Positions 23,735 through 33,153 of a stretch of DNA of 64,000 nucleotides are shown piece after piece. The notes below the pieces were generated by a model that saw only the letters and a program-made list of their open reading frames with translations, had not been told where the DNA came from and did not search any database. Origin of the DNA: ZC4RG20 sp964553875 (GTDB taxonomy: Bacteria; Pseudomonadota; Gammaproteobacteria; Steroidobacterales; Rariloculaceae); contig CAZKNH010000004.1 of assembly GCA_964553875.1 (NCBI GenBank), positions 10,269-74,268 of the forward strand, in the 5' to 3' direction. The position numbers and the translations under genes are program-made. The stretch's first letter is position 1, and the number at the start of each line of letters is the position of its first letter.

Positions 23735-25660
23735 TCAGGGTAACGCAAATACGTTGACCGTGTCTCCGGCGACGATCGCGACGTGCTGCTTCCCGCGCGC
23801 GTCGGCGTAGGTCATCGGGTTCGCGTTCGCGTTCGCCTCGAGCACCGCCTGCCATAGCTCTTCCCCGGTGCGGGCGTCGAACGCGCGGAAACGCCGGTCG
23901 TTCGTCGCGCCGACGAACACGAGATCGCCGCCGGTGACCGTCGGTCCCGCGCTGCCCGAGTTCCCGACGAGCTGCTTGCCCTCGGGCAAGAGCTCGTTCA
24001 GGCCGAGCACGGACTCCCACAGGATCTCGCCCTTGTTCGTGTCGACGGCGATGAGCCGCGCCCACGGCGGCCGGTGGCAGGGCAGGGTGGGGCCGATGGG
24101 CCGCCCGTTCTCGTCGAACTCGCCGCTGATCGGCGCGTTGAAGCTGAAGAACGGGCCGACGCCCAGGATGCTCGCGCGATCGTACGGCTGCGTCGAGCCG
24201 ACGGCTTCGAAGCTGTACGTTACGTTCGGGTCCTTGTCCTCGACCCAGCCGACGAGCGACGTGTCGTGGGAGTTCACGTAGACGATGCCCGTCGTCGGGT
24301 CAGCCGCGACGCCGCCCCAGTTGACGCCGCCGGTGCCGCCCGGGAACTGGATCGTCGACGCGGGCGGCGTCCCCTTCTCGTGATAGAGGAACGGCGTGAA
24401 CGGCCCGGCGTTGTAGAAGCCGCCGCTCATCTCCCAGAACCGGTGGCACGCGGCCGAGTGCTCGGGCGTCGTCTCCTCGGGCGTCACGATCTCGTCCCGC
24501 GTGAAGCTGACGCGAGCGAGCGGGGGCGGCTTGACCGGGAACGGCTGCGTCGGCGAATACCACTCGCCAGGCACGTCGCCCTTCGGCACCGGCCGTTCCT
24601 CGACGTCGATCACGGGCTCGCCGGTCTCGCGGTTCAGCACGAAGAGGTAGCTCGTCTTGCCGACGTGCACGAGCGACGGCACGCGCCGGCCGTCGACGAT
24701 CGTATCGATCAAGGCGCCGGCGGACGGCATGTCGGAATCCCAGAGGTCGTGGTGCACGGTCTGGAAATGCCACCGATACTCGCCGGTCTCGAGGTCGACC
24801 GCGACGATCGAGTTTGCGAAGACGTTCGCGCCGGGGCGGTCGCCGCCGTAGTAGTTCGCCGCAGGTCCCGCGATCGGCAGGTAGACGATGCCGCGGGCCG
24901 CATCGACCGGGGCGGCGAACGCCCACATGTTCGTGCCGGAGCGATTCTCCCAGCCGTCGCCCCATGTCTCGTTGAACGGCTCGCCTGGACGCGGCACGGT
25001 TTGGAACTCCCAGAGCTTCTCGCCCGTGCGCACGTCGAACGCGCGCGGGTTGCCGGGCGGACCCTGGGGCACCTCGTTCACGTTCGCGCCGATCACGGCG
25101 ACCGTGCCGTAGATCGTCGGCGTGCCGCGGTACGGCACGCCGACGTCGACGCTGCCGTTCTCGCCGAACCCGGCCGCCGGTGTGCCGGTCTTGGCGTCGA
25201 CCGCATAGAGCCGCGAGCCGGCCATGAAGAGGACGCGGGGCGGCGTGGTCGCGTCGCCTTCCCAATATCCGACGCCGCGCGTCGAGACGCCGCCCGGTCC
25301 GCCCTGGCCCTGCGGCCGGGGGACGACATAAGCCCAGATCTCTTCGCCGGTGCCGGCGTCGAGCGCAACGACGCGATCGCCGCTCGGCACGTACATCACC
25401 CCTTCGATCACGAGCGGCACCGCGGTCGAGTTGCCGTTCAGGCGGTACGTCCAGACGCGCTCGAGGCTCGCGACGTTGTGCACGTTGATCTGGTCGAGCG
25501 GCGAGTAACGCGTCGCGGCAAGATCGCGGTTGATCGTGCGCCAGTCGCCGGCGGGCATGTGGCTGTTGCTCCAACGCGGCGCGGCGTCCTGCGCGCGCGC
25601 ATCCGTTGCGCCGATGAGGGCCGCCGCTCCAGCGGCGACGAGAGCCGGAATTCCCTTCAT
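23735..25660 (-). CDS. PQQ-dependent dehydrogenase, glucose/quinate dehydrogenase-like
   Basis: The 641-residue periplasmic beta-propeller protein has a signal peptide (ending near ARAQ, residue 23) and repeated tryptophan-docking units such as VVALDAGTGEEIWAY and RAFDARTGEELWQAV. The HHDLWDSD motif carries the catalytic-type aspartate region of the soluble part of membrane glucose or quinate dehydrogenases. The five-helix membrane anchor of those enzymes is absent, so this is a soluble or loosely attached form. Substrate is unknown; sugars, cyclic alcohols or other alcohols are possible. No PQQ biosynthesis or cytochrome genes are in the window. GGAG lies ten bases before the ATG. Confidence 0.82.
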   Translation of the reverse strand: MKGIPALVAAGAAALIGATDARAQDAAPRWSNSHMPAGDWRTINRDLAATRYSPLDQINVHNVASLERVWTYRLNGNSTAVPLVIEGVMYVPSGDRVVALDAGTGEEIWAYVVPRPQGQGGPGGVSTRGVGYWEGDATTPPRVLFMAGSRLYAVDAKTGTPAAGFGENGSVDVGVPYRGTPTIYGTVAVIGANVNEVPQGPPGNPRAFDVRTGEKLWEFQTVPRPGEPFNETWGDGWENRSGTNMWAFAAPVDAARGIVYLPIAGPAANYYGGDRPGANVFANSIVAVDLETGEYRWHFQTVHHDLWDSDMPSAGALIDTIVDGRRVPSLVHVGKTSYLFVLNRETGEPVIDVEERPVPKGDVPGEWYSPTQPFPVKPPPLARVSFTRDEIVTPEETTPEHSAACHRFWEMSGGFYNAGPFTPFLYHEKGTPPASTIQFPGGTGGVNWGGVAADPTTGIVYVNSHDTSLVGWVEDKDPNVTYSFEAVGSTQPYDRASILGVGPFFSFNAPISGEFDENGRPIGPTLPCHRPPWARLIAVDTNKGEILWESVLGLNELLPEGKQLVGNSGSAGPTVTGGDLVFVGATNDRRFRAFDARTGEELWQAVLEANANANPMTYADARGKQHVAIVAGDTVNVFALP

Positions 25661-25746
25661 TATTCTTGATCTCCGCACTGCCGCTGGAAGGGCAGAATCG
25701 CGCTAAAGATACACGCTGATCGCGCCCGAGCCCAAGGGCGCTCCGT

Positions 25747-25776
25747 TCGACGCTCCCGCGGACGAGCGCATATACT
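25747..25776 (+). promoter_or_regulatory. Candidate promoter of the 25850 gene
   Basis: TCGACG (25747-25752) and TATACT (25771-25776) are separated by 18 bases in the divergent region between the PQQ dehydrogenase gene and the plus-strand exported-protein gene. The predicted transcript begins about 65 bases before the ATG. The -10 box is strong and the -35 partial. Confidence 0.4.
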
Positions 25777-25849
25777 CGACGAACTCGCGAGTCCGGACGG
25801 AAGCTCACTTCGGGCTCGAGCGGATCTTTCGAATCAACGGAGGTCTTCG

Positions 25850-26860
25850 ATGAAGGAGCGGATCTTGCGGCTCGGAGTGATGGCGGCGGGTGTCGCCGCG
25901 GCCCTGCTCGGGGCGTCAACGTCGAGCGTTGCACAGGAGTCGAGCTGGGAGCACCCGAGGACACCTTGGGGCGACCCCGACCTGCAAGGCATGTGGCCGG
26001 TGAATCACATGACCGGCGTTCCGCTCGTTCGTCCACGGGAGTTCGGGACGCGGAACGTGCTGACGGACGAGGAGTACGCGCGGCGCGAGCAGCAGCTTTC
26101 CGCTCGCAACGCGGCGTACGACCGCGAAATCGAGTCGGGCCGGATGGGTATGGGCCATTGGGCGGAGGCCGGACAGATCCCGACGCGCGTCGCGTCACTG
26201 ATCGTCGATCCGCCGGACGGGCAATTCCCGGAGCTGACCGCGCTCGGCAAAGAGATTTCGCCGACGATGGGCACGAGCTGGTTCCGCGACACATGGGATC
26301 GGCCGGAGGACTTCGACGTGTGGGATCGCTGCATCACCCGCGGTCTTCCCGCATCGATGTTCCCGATGCAATACAACAACGGGATCGAGATCATCCAGGC
26401 TCCGGGTTATGTCGTATTGCGGCTCGAGATGATCCACGAGGCGAGGATCATTCCGATCGACGGCCGCGCGCCGCTCGATCCGGCGATCAAGCAGTGGATG
26501 GGCGAGTCGCGCGGTCGCTGGGAGGGCAACACGCTCGTCGTCGAGACGACGAACTTCAACGGGATCCCGCATATGACGAACATCGGCACGACGGGATCGC
26601 CGAATTACAACACGCCGACGAGCGAGCAGCTTCACATCACCGAACGCTTCACGCGTGTCAGCGACGACCGCCTCGAGTACGAGATCACCGTCGCGGACCC
26701 GGTGATGCAGACGCGGCCGTGGACGGCGGCGTACACGTGGGTGCTGAACAACGACTACAAGATCTTCGAGTACGCGTGCCACGAGGGCAACATTCAGGTT
26801 CGCACGTACATCGAGACGTCGCGCTACGAGCGTCAGCAGCAGGCGGCGAATCGGAACTGA
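25850..26860 (+). CDS. Exported protein of unknown function, paralogue of the 22745-23563 product
   Basis: The 336-residue product has a signal peptide (about 1-28, ending SVAQ) and begins its mature part with PWGDPDLQGMWPVNHMTGVP. Shared family segments include RGRWEGNTLVVETTNFNG, LHITERFTRVSDDRLEYEIT and VMQTRPWTAAYTW, aligned with the 22745 product. Other conserved-looking parts are DRCITRGLPASMFPMQYNNG and EYACHEGN near the end. I recognise the family from similar exported proteins in environmental bacteria but know no function. ACGGAGG six bases before the ATG fixes the start. It is convergent with the second PQQ dehydrogenase gene and shares the hairpin at 26888-26917 with it. Confidence 0.72.
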   Translation: MKERILRLGVMAAGVAAALLGASTSSVAQESSWEHPRTPWGDPDLQGMWPVNHMTGVPLVRPREFGTRNVLTDEEYARREQQLSARNAAYDREIESGRMGMGHWAEAGQIPTRVASLIVDPPDGQFPELTALGKEISPTMGTSWFRDTWDRPEDFDVWDRCITRGLPASMFPMQYNNGIEIIQAPGYVVLRLEMIHEARIIPIDGRAPLDPAIKQWMGESRGRWEGNTLVVETTNFNGIPHMTNIGTTGSPNYNTPTSEQLHITERFTRVSDDRLEYEITVADPVMQTRPWTAAYTWVLNNDYKIFEYACHEGNIQVRTYIETSRYERQQQAANRN

Positions 26861-26887
26861 AGCGCGCGGTTTACGCGCTCGATTCGG

Positions 26888-26917
26888 AGCGGGCCGGCGA
26901 GCGATCGCCGGCCCGCT
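26888..26917. terminator. Strong hairpin between convergent genes
   Basis: A perfect 13-base stem (AGCGGGCCGGCGA, loop GCGA, complement) lies 28 bases after the plus-strand stop and 32 bases before the minus-strand stop at 26950. Only a short T-rich stretch (GCGTTT) follows on the plus strand. It probably serves as a two-way terminator or 3-prime end stabiliser. Confidence 0.65.
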
Positions 26918-26949
26918 TCGCGTTTAAGGTACTGCTGGTTCTTTGGCCG

Positions 26950-28908
26950 TCAGTCCTCCGGCAGCGCGAACGTGATGTACTTGCCCGGCCCCGGCTCCGG
27001 CAGCCCCTCGCGGATGCCGAAGAGGCCCCAGCCGCCGCTCGCGATCGTGATGTACTGGCGGCCGTTCACCTCGTAGACGGCGGGCACGCCTTCCGACGCC
27101 GCGTCGAGCCGATAAGTCCACAGCACCTCGCCGGTATCGACGTCGTACGCGCGGAATGCGCGGTCCGACGACGTGCCGACGAAGAGGAGCCCGCCGGCCG
27201 TGACGACGGGGCCGCCGCGCGGTGCATGGCTGCCGGTGCCGGTGATGCCTCGCTCGGCGAGGAACGCGACCTCACCGTTCGGGATCTGCCATTCGATCAC
27301 GCCTTCGTTCAGGTCGTACGCGGTGATGCGAGACCACGGCGGGCCGATCGCCGAGAGGCCGTTGCTCTGCAGCATGAAATCGACCGGCACCGAGTACGGC
27401 ACGAAATCCTCGCCCTCGTTCGGGATCGGACCGCCGCCCCCGAGCGGACCGCCCGGACCGCCGCCGCCTTGACGGAGCTGCAGGTTCGCCGTCGTCGGAA
27501 GCTCCTTCGAGACGATGTAGAGCTTGCCGTTGACCGGATCGACGGCCGCGCTGCCCCAGTTCGCGCCGCCGTTGTGGCCCGGCATCATGATCGTGCCGCG
27601 CTCGCTCGGCGGCGTGTACAGGCCTTCGTTGCGGTACGTCCTGAGAATTTCCCGAAGCTTCTCCTGGTCTTCCTCGGGAATGTACGGGTTGATGTCGGCC
27701 TCCGTGAACGACTGCCGCGCGAACGGAGGCGGCGCCGTCGGGAACGGCTGCGTCGGCGACGACGCCTCTCCCGGTGCATCCGACTGCGGCACGGGCCGCT
27801 CCTCGATCGGCCAGATCGGCTCGCCGGTCTCACGCTCGAACACGAACAGGAAGCCCTGCTTGCTCGCCTGCACGACGACATCGACCTCCTCGCCGTCGCG
27901 GCGCACGGTCAAGAGCTTCGGCGCCTGCGGAAGGTCGTAGTCCCAGAGATCGTGGTGAATCGTCTGGAAATGCCACAGCCGTTTTCCGGTCCTGGCATCG
28001 AGCGCGACGATGCTGTTGCCGAACAGGTTGTCGCCGTGACGGTTGCCGCCGTAGAAGTCGTAACGCGCGGTACCGGTCGGGATGAAGACGATGCCGCGCT
28101 CGACGTCGACCGTCGACTCGCTCCAGTTGTGCACGCCGCCGAAAGCGTGCGCGGCGTCGTCCGGCCACGTGTCCGCGCCGAACTCGCCGGGGCGGGGCAC
28201 CGTGTGGAAGACCCAGACGAGCTCGCCCGTTCGAACGTCGTACGCGTGGATGTCGGCCGGCGTCGAGCTGTAGCTCGCGCCGCCTGCGGGCAGCGAGATG
28301 ATGATCAGGTTCTCGAAGACTCGGCCGGGGTTGTTCGTCTGCAGCGGCCTGACGCTTTCGACGTCGTCGACGAGACCGACTCGGAGGTCGACACGGCCGC
28401 CTTCGCCGAACGACTCGATGACCTTGCCCGTGCGCGCGTCGACCGCGGTCAGCAAGCCCCGGTTCAGGTAGAGGAGCCGTCGATCGGAGCGGTCTTCGCT
28501 CTCCCAGTAGCTGACGCCGCGCGTGCCGGGGGCGATGTCGTTCTTCCAGATCTCGCGGCCGGTGGCCGCGTCGAGCGCGACGAGGCCGCCCTGCGCGCGC
28601 ACGTACATGACGCCGTCGACGACGATCGGGTTGAACAGCGGGTTGTCGCCGGTCTCGTAGCTCCAGACCGGCTCGAGCTGCGTGACGTTGCTCCGGTTGA
28701 TCTGATCGAGCGCGGAGTACTGCGACGAGTCGACGCCGCCGAGATACTGGTTCCAAACGCGGTAGTCGCGCTCGCCGGAACGCTGCACCGTTTGCGCCTC
28801 GGCGATCGCCGCGGCCAGCACCGCGATGGCGAGGCTGCCCGCCGTGACGGACGCGATGCGGCTCGCGGACGTCAAGGCAGGGCGATGAGAGGGTCGTCTG
28901 CGCTTCAT
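26950..28908 (-). CDS. Second PQQ-dependent dehydrogenase, glucose/quinate dehydrogenase-like
   Basis: The 652-residue beta-propeller protein has a basic N-terminus and signal sequence (about 1-40, ending AEAQ). PQQ docking repeats such as LVALDAATGREIWKND and RAYDVDTGEVLWTYRL are visible. The HHDLWDYDLPQAPKLL segment carries the active-site aspartate region of glucose/quinate-type quinoproteins. A Gly-rich loop (GGGGPGGPLGGGGP, about residue 505) is an unusual insert. It lacks the membrane anchor, as does its paralogue at 23735-25660, from which it differs over much of its length. I chose the first ATG after the upstream gap, though its ribosome site is weak. Substrate unknown. Confidence 0.8.
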   Translation of the reverse strand: MKRRRPSHRPALTSASRIASVTAGSLAIAVLAAAIAEAQTVQRSGERDYRVWNQYLGGVDSSQYSALDQINRSNVTQLEPVWSYETGDNPLFNPIVVDGVMYVRAQGGLVALDAATGREIWKNDIAPGTRGVSYWESEDRSDRRLLYLNRGLLTAVDARTGKVIESFGEGGRVDLRVGLVDDVESVRPLQTNNPGRVFENLIIISLPAGGASYSSTPADIHAYDVRTGELVWVFHTVPRPGEFGADTWPDDAAHAFGGVHNWSESTVDVERGIVFIPTGTARYDFYGGNRHGDNLFGNSIVALDARTGKRLWHFQTIHHDLWDYDLPQAPKLLTVRRDGEEVDVVVQASKQGFLFVFERETGEPIWPIEERPVPQSDAPGEASSPTQPFPTAPPPFARQSFTEADINPYIPEEDQEKLREILRTYRNEGLYTPPSERGTIMMPGHNGGANWGSAAVDPVNGKLYIVSKELPTTANLQLRQGGGGPGGPLGGGGPIPNEGEDFVPYSVPVDFMLQSNGLSAIGPPWSRITAYDLNEGVIEWQIPNGEVAFLAERGITGTGSHAPRGGPVVTAGGLLFVGTSSDRAFRAYDVDTGEVLWTYRLDAASEGVPAVYEVNGRQYITIASGGWGLFGIREGLPEPGPGKYITFALPED

Positions 28909-29004
28909 TGGCTTTGCTCTTCTTGAGTTTTCTCGGGCCGGATGGCCGGCCACCAGATACTAAAGGAACGGCCTCTGATTGTCCGCACGGCCGTCACGCG
29001 CGGA

Positions 29005-30822
29005 TCAGAGGTCGTACAAGAGCGGCATCACGATCGACAGGCCGATCAGCATGATCAGCGACAACGGCGTGCCGACACGAATGAAGTCGTTGAAGTGGTA
29101 GCCGCCGGCGCTCATCACGAGCAGGTTCGTCTGATACCCGACCGGGATCATGTAGCTCATGTTCGCGCCGAACAGCACCGCGAGCACGAACGGCTCGACC
29201 GGTGCGCCGAGCTGCTCGGCGACGCTGAACGCGATCGGCGTGCCGATCACCGCGACCGCGTTGTTCGTCACCACCTCGGTCAGAAGCCACATGATCGTCA
29301 GGAAGCCGGCGAGGGCGATCGGCACCGGCGCGTCGCCGATCATCGCGACGTAGAGCGACGCGACGTACGCCGCGGCGCCGGTCTCGGTCAGCGCGAGGCC
29401 GAGCGCGAGGCTCGCGACGATCACGAAGATGATCCGGCGGTCGAGCGCTGCGAGAACGTCGCGCCACGTGAGGCAGCGCGTCGCGAGCAGCAGCGCGACG
29501 CCGAGAATCGCCGCGACGGAGATCCGCAGCACGCCGACCGCCGCGAAGGCGACGACGCCCGCCATGATCGCTAGCGCTGCCGTCGCCCGCTCCGTGCGCG
29601 GGACCGTGATGCGTCCGTCGAGCACGAGCACCTGGCCCGAGCGCTTCAGCCGCTCGAGCGCCGCCGTGGTGCCCTGCACGAGCACGATATCGCCGACGTG
29701 CAGCGTCTCGCGCATCGCCGGCTCGACGCTCTCGCCCGGCGCGGCGCTCCGATGCAGCGCGAGCGGCACGAGCTCGTAAGCGGAGAGCACTCGGCTCGAA
29801 TCGAGCGACGCGCCGTCGAGCGCGGAGCCCGGGGTGACGACGACCTCGGCGAGATGCTGTTCGCTCGTCAACGGGTGCTCGGGGCTCACGCTCTCGTCGG
29901 CGTCGCCCGCGAGGAGCGTCGCGCCGAGCAGACGCTCGAACTCCTTGAGGTTCTCGGCCGTGTCGCGCACGTGCAGCCGGTCGCCGGCCGTGATCACGAC
30001 CGACGGCAGCTTCACGAGCGACAGGTTGCCGCGCGCGATCCGGGAAACCTTCATCCGTCCCCGCGTGAGCGCGAGGACCTCGGCGAGCGTGCGTCCGTTT
30101 GCGGCGCTGTCCTCGTTCACGCGGAGTTTCGCATCGAATACGCGCGGAGAGACGTCCGTCAACGGCGGCTTCCGCTCCGGGATGAGGCGCGGAGCGATCA
30201 GCCACAGATACAGGATCGCGACGGAGCCGACGATGAAGACCGGCAGCGCGAAATCGAACATCTCGAGCTCGCGCATGCCGAGATCGGCGGCGATCGCGAC
30301 GACGAGCAGATTCGTCGACGTGCCGATCGTCGTCGCCGTGCCGCCGATCACGGTCGCGAAACCGACCGGCATCAGGATGCCGGCGGGGGAGACCTTCGCG
30401 CGGAGCGACACGGCGATCAGCAAGGGCAGCACGGCGGCGACGACCGGCGTATTGTTGAGAAACATGCTGATGAAGGCGCTGAGGAGCATGGTCGCAAGGA
30501 ACGCGAGCTGCGGACGGTGCGCCCACATCGTCGCGAGCGACTGCGAGATGGGCAGCAGTGCACCGGTCGTCTCGAGTGCCTTCGCAAGGATCATCAGCCC
30601 GCAGATGCTGATCAGCGCCTCGTTGCCGAACCCGGCGAGCACGGTCTCTGCGCCGAGGTCCCGATGCGGGTCGATCGGGAAGAGCTCGAACCAGAGCATG
30701 ACGACGCAGACGATGAAGAGGCTCGACGCTTCGAGCAGGTAGCGTTCGCGGGTGTAGAGAAAGATCGCGAACACGGTGAACGCGATCGCGAAGGCGGCAT
30801 GGAGGCTCGGCGGCGACGGCAC
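29005..30822 (-). CDS. SLC13/DASS-family transporter with two RCK_C domains
   Basis: The 605-residue membrane protein has two blocks of hydrophobic helices (about 1-215 and 405-605). They enclose two cytosolic RCK_C/TrkA-C domains (about 220-395; for example VKLPSVVITAGDRLHVRDT and LHVGDIVLVQGTTAALERL). The signatures ISMFLNNTPVVAAVLPLLIA and TEVVTNNAVAVIGTPIAF carry the paired Asn-Thr/Asn-Asn hairpins of sodium-coupled sulfate, dicarboxylate or citrate carriers. Proteins with this domain order are often annotated as sulfate or anion permeases; the substrate here is not determined. The start is a GTG without a clear ribosome site, so the N-terminus could differ by several residues. Confidence 0.82.
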   Translation of the reverse strand: MPSPPSLHAAFAIAFTVFAIFLYTRERYLLEASSLFIVCVVMLWFELFPIDPHRDLGAETVLAGFGNEALISICGLMILAKALETTGALLPISQSLATMWAHRPQLAFLATMLLSAFISMFLNNTPVVAAVLPLLIAVSLRAKVSPAGILMPVGFATVIGGTATTIGTSTNLLVVAIAADLGMRELEMFDFALPVFIVGSVAILYLWLIAPRLIPERKPPLTDVSPRVFDAKLRVNEDSAANGRTLAEVLALTRGRMKVSRIARGNLSLVKLPSVVITAGDRLHVRDTAENLKEFERLLGATLLAGDADESVSPEHPLTSEQHLAEVVVTPGSALDGASLDSSRVLSAYELVPLALHRSAAPGESVEPAMRETLHVGDIVLVQGTTAALERLKRSGQVLVLDGRITVPRTERATAALAIMAGVVAFAAVGVLRISVAAILGVALLLATRCLTWRDVLAALDRRIIFVIVASLALGLALTETGAAAYVASLYVAMIGDAPVPIALAGFLTIMWLLTEVVTNNAVAVIGTPIAFSVAEQLGAPVEPFVLAVLFGANMSYMIPVGYQTNLLVMSAGGYHFNDFIRVGTPLSLIMLIGLSIVMPLLYDL

Positions 30823-30877
30823 GGTGGTGTTCGCGAAGGCTGGTCAGCGAGCGGGCAGGGCTCTCGCGGCATCGGCG

Positions 30878-30907
30878 ACCGAGGCGTGCGCTCGGCGCAC
30901 GCCTCGG
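30878..30907. terminator. Hairpin between hflC and the SLC13 gene
   Basis: A perfect 14-base stem (ACCGAGGCGTGCGC with a TCG loop and exact complement) lies 32 bases after the hflC stop, in front of the transporter start. It lacks a T tract on either strand, so it may stabilise the hflKC transcript or end transcription with help from other factors. Confidence 0.5.
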
Positions 30908-30938
30908 TACGGCGCTCGGAAGGCTCGAGCCACTGGCG

Positions 30939-31886
30939 CTACTGCCGGTTGGCGATCGATTGCAGATAGCGGAAGAAGTCGGACTCGGCGTCGATCATCA
31001 GCGTCGTGTTCTCGCCGAGTGCCCGGTAACTCTCCAGCGTCTTGAAAAAGTTGTAAAACTCGGGATCTTCGCCGAAAGCTTCGCCGTAGATCCGCGTCGC
31101 CTCGGCGTCCGCCTGGCCGATAATCTCCTGCGCGCGCCGCTCCGCCTCGGAACGGATCCTTCTGAGCTCCCGCTCCATCTCGCCGAGGATCTCCTGGCTG
31201 CGGCCTTCACCCTCGGAGCGAAAGCGCGCCGCAATGCTCTGGCGCTCGGAGATCATCCGCGCCTCGACCTGCTGGCGTACCGAGTCGATGTAGTTGATGC
31301 GCTTGATGCGGACGTCGACGAGCTCGATGCCGAGACCGGGCATCTGGCGCGATGCCGACTGGAGCATCTCCTGCTCGAGCTGCGCGCGGCCTTTCGTCGG
31401 GCGTTCGAGGTCCGTCTCGGCGAGGGCGTCGATCTCTTCCTCGGCGAGCGTCGACACGTCCACTTGCCAGTCGGCGGAGCGCACGATTTCCTCGAGCTCG
31501 GTGCCGGAGACGATGTCTCGGACGACCGAGTCGAGAATGTCGTCGAGCCGCGTCCGCGCGCCTTGCTCGTCGCGCACCGATCGGAGGAACTGCAGCGGAT
31601 CGGCGATGCGCCAACGGGCCGTCGTGTCGACGATGATGAACTCGCGGCCGAGCGTCGGAATCTGGCTGACGTCCCCGTCCCAGTCGAGGAGCCGCTTGTC
31701 GAAGCGGCGCACTTCCTGGATGAACGGCACGCGGAAGTGCAGGCCCGGCTCGTCGATCACGCCGCCGATCGGCTCGCCGAACTGCACGATGATGCCTTGC
31801 TCGGCCTGATCGATGACGAACGCGGAGTTCATCACGATGAACGCGACGGCGATCGCGGCGAGCGCCGGAATCGTCAGGTTTCTCAT
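30939..31886 (-). CDS. hflC: HflC, modulator of FtsH protease
   Basis: The 315-residue product has one N-terminal transmembrane helix (about 5-24) and a periplasmic SPFH/band-7 domain: VIDQAEQGIIVQFGEPIG, then PGLHFRVPFIQEVRRFDKR and DTTARWRIADPLQFLRSV. The long C-terminal helix with repeated ERQSIAARFRSEGEGRSQEI is typical. With HflK it forms the ring complex that encloses and regulates FtsH in the inner membrane. The start overlaps the hflK stop (ATGA), so the two subunits are coupled. Confidence 0.95.
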   Translation of the reverse strand: MRNLTIPALAAIAVAFIVMNSAFVIDQAEQGIIVQFGEPIGGVIDEPGLHFRVPFIQEVRRFDKRLLDWDGDVSQIPTLGREFIIVDTTARWRIADPLQFLRSVRDEQGARTRLDDILDSVVRDIVSGTELEEIVRSADWQVDVSTLAEEEIDALAETDLERPTKGRAQLEQEMLQSASRQMPGLGIELVDVRIKRINYIDSVRQQVEARMISERQSIAARFRSEGEGRSQEILGEMERELRRIRSEAERRAQEIIGQADAEATRIYGEAFGEDPEFYNFFKTLESYRALGENTTLMIDAESDFFRYLQSIANRQ

Positions 31887-33004
31887 CGGGACCTCCCCGT
31901 GTTGCGAGAGCGCTCGGGCTCGGGCGGCGGCGTCGGCTCCGCCGGCGCGCTGCGCACCTCCTGTTGCGGCCGGGGCCTCGGCTGCGGGCTCGCGTCGCGC
32001 AGGTTGAGCAGCGGCAGCGGCGGAATCTGTCCGTCGCCGCGCACGACGACCACGGAGCCGATCTGCGGCAGGATCTCGTTCAATGCCTCGAGATAGAGGC
32101 GCGAGCGCGTCACGTCGGGCGCGTTGCGGTACTCCGCGAGGACCGCGCTGAAACGGGCCGCTTCGCCGAGCGCGCGGTTCACGCGCTCCGTCGCATAGCC
32201 CTCGGCCTCCGCGATCGTGCGCTGCGCGGTGCCCTGCGCGAGCGGGATCTGCTGATTCACCTGCCGGTTCGCCTCGTTGATCATTCGTTCGCGCTGCTGG
32301 CGTGCCTCGTTGACCTCGTTGAAGGCGGGCTGCACGCGCTCGGGCGGCACGACGTCCTGCAGCTCGACGGTGATCACCCTGATTCCGTTGTCGTACCGGT
32401 CCATCGCCTGCTGGATCTCGTCTCGGGCGGTGTTCGCGATGTCGACGCGGGCCGTCGTCAGCACCTCGCTGCCGACGCGATTACCGACGACGCGGCGCAT
32501 CACCGACTCCGACAGGTCGCGCAGCGCCCGGGTAGGGTCCCGCATCGAGTACAGGAACTTGATCGGGTCCGCGATGCGGTACTGGACGACCCATTCGACC
32601 TGGATGATGTTGAGGTCGCCCGTGAGCATCAGCGACTCGTCCGGGATCGGGCCGGTGAACTGGCTGCGATCGAGCGCCGCGCTGTCGGCCGTGCGGAAGC
32701 CGAACTCCTGCTTCAGCACCCGCTCGGTCGCGACCTTCTGCACCGTGTCGATCCCGAACGGCAGCTTGAAGTGCAGCCCCGGCTGGGCGATGCCGTAGAC
32801 GCGGCCGAAGCGCTTCAGGATCGCCTGCTCCTCCGGCTGCACCGTGAAGAACGACGTCAGAACACCAATTGCGACGACGGCGGCCGCAAGGCCTAAGAGC
32901 AGATACGTCGGCTTCGGCGGACGCGGCCCGGCCGTGCCTCTGCGCTTCGGACGCTGGCCGATGCGGCTCAAGAGATCCGTAATCGGGTCGTCGTTCTGCT
33001 TCAT
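31883..33004 (-). CDS. hflK: HflK, modulator of FtsH protease
   Basis: The 373-residue product has a short cytosolic N-terminus (DDPITDLLSRIGQRPKRRG), one transmembrane helix (about 33-54), and an SPFH domain with TVQPEEQAILKRFGRVYGI and NIIQVEWVVQYRIADPIKFL. The coiled region carries ANRQVNQQIPLAQGTAQRTI. The C-terminal tail is proline-rich (PPLPLLN then PTPPPEPERS). AAGGAG seven bases before the ATG fixes the start. It is the first gene of hflKC, and an hflX or hfq gene, common upstream in other proteobacteria, is not present here. The upstream gap is shared with the divergent yihY-like gene. Confidence 0.95.
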   Translation of the reverse strand: MKQNDDPITDLLSRIGQRPKRRGTAGPRPPKPTYLLLGLAAAVVAIGVLTSFFTVQPEEQAILKRFGRVYGIAQPGLHFKLPFGIDTVQKVATERVLKQEFGFRTADSAALDRSQFTGPIPDESLMLTGDLNIIQVEWVVQYRIADPIKFLYSMRDPTRALRDLSESVMRRVVGNRVGSEVLTTARVDIANTARDEIQQAMDRYDNGIRVITVELQDVVPPERVQPAFNEVNEARQQRERMINEANRQVNQQIPLAQGTAQRTIAEAEGYATERVNRALGEAARFSAVLAEYRNAPDVTRSRLYLEALNEILPQIGSVVVVRGDGQIPPLPLLNLRDASPQPRPRPQQEVRSAPAEPTPPPEPERSRNTGRSR

Positions 33005-33153
33005 GGGAAACTCCTTTTGCCAGAGCGGAAGTGTAGGCAAATCCGGGCTTCGTTGCCTCACCCGCGGAAGCGCCCAGGGTCGTGCCGGCTCGGCCGCCCG
33101 GGCTATGCTGACGGCGGCACGCGGAAATCTGCCGTTTCCGCGGAGGAGCGCGC

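Noticed and set aside
30878..30907. Riboswitch or regulatory RNA at the hflC-SLC13 gap
   Set aside because: The element is a plain perfect hairpin with no conserved riboswitch core that I can recognise, so it is listed only as a possible terminator.
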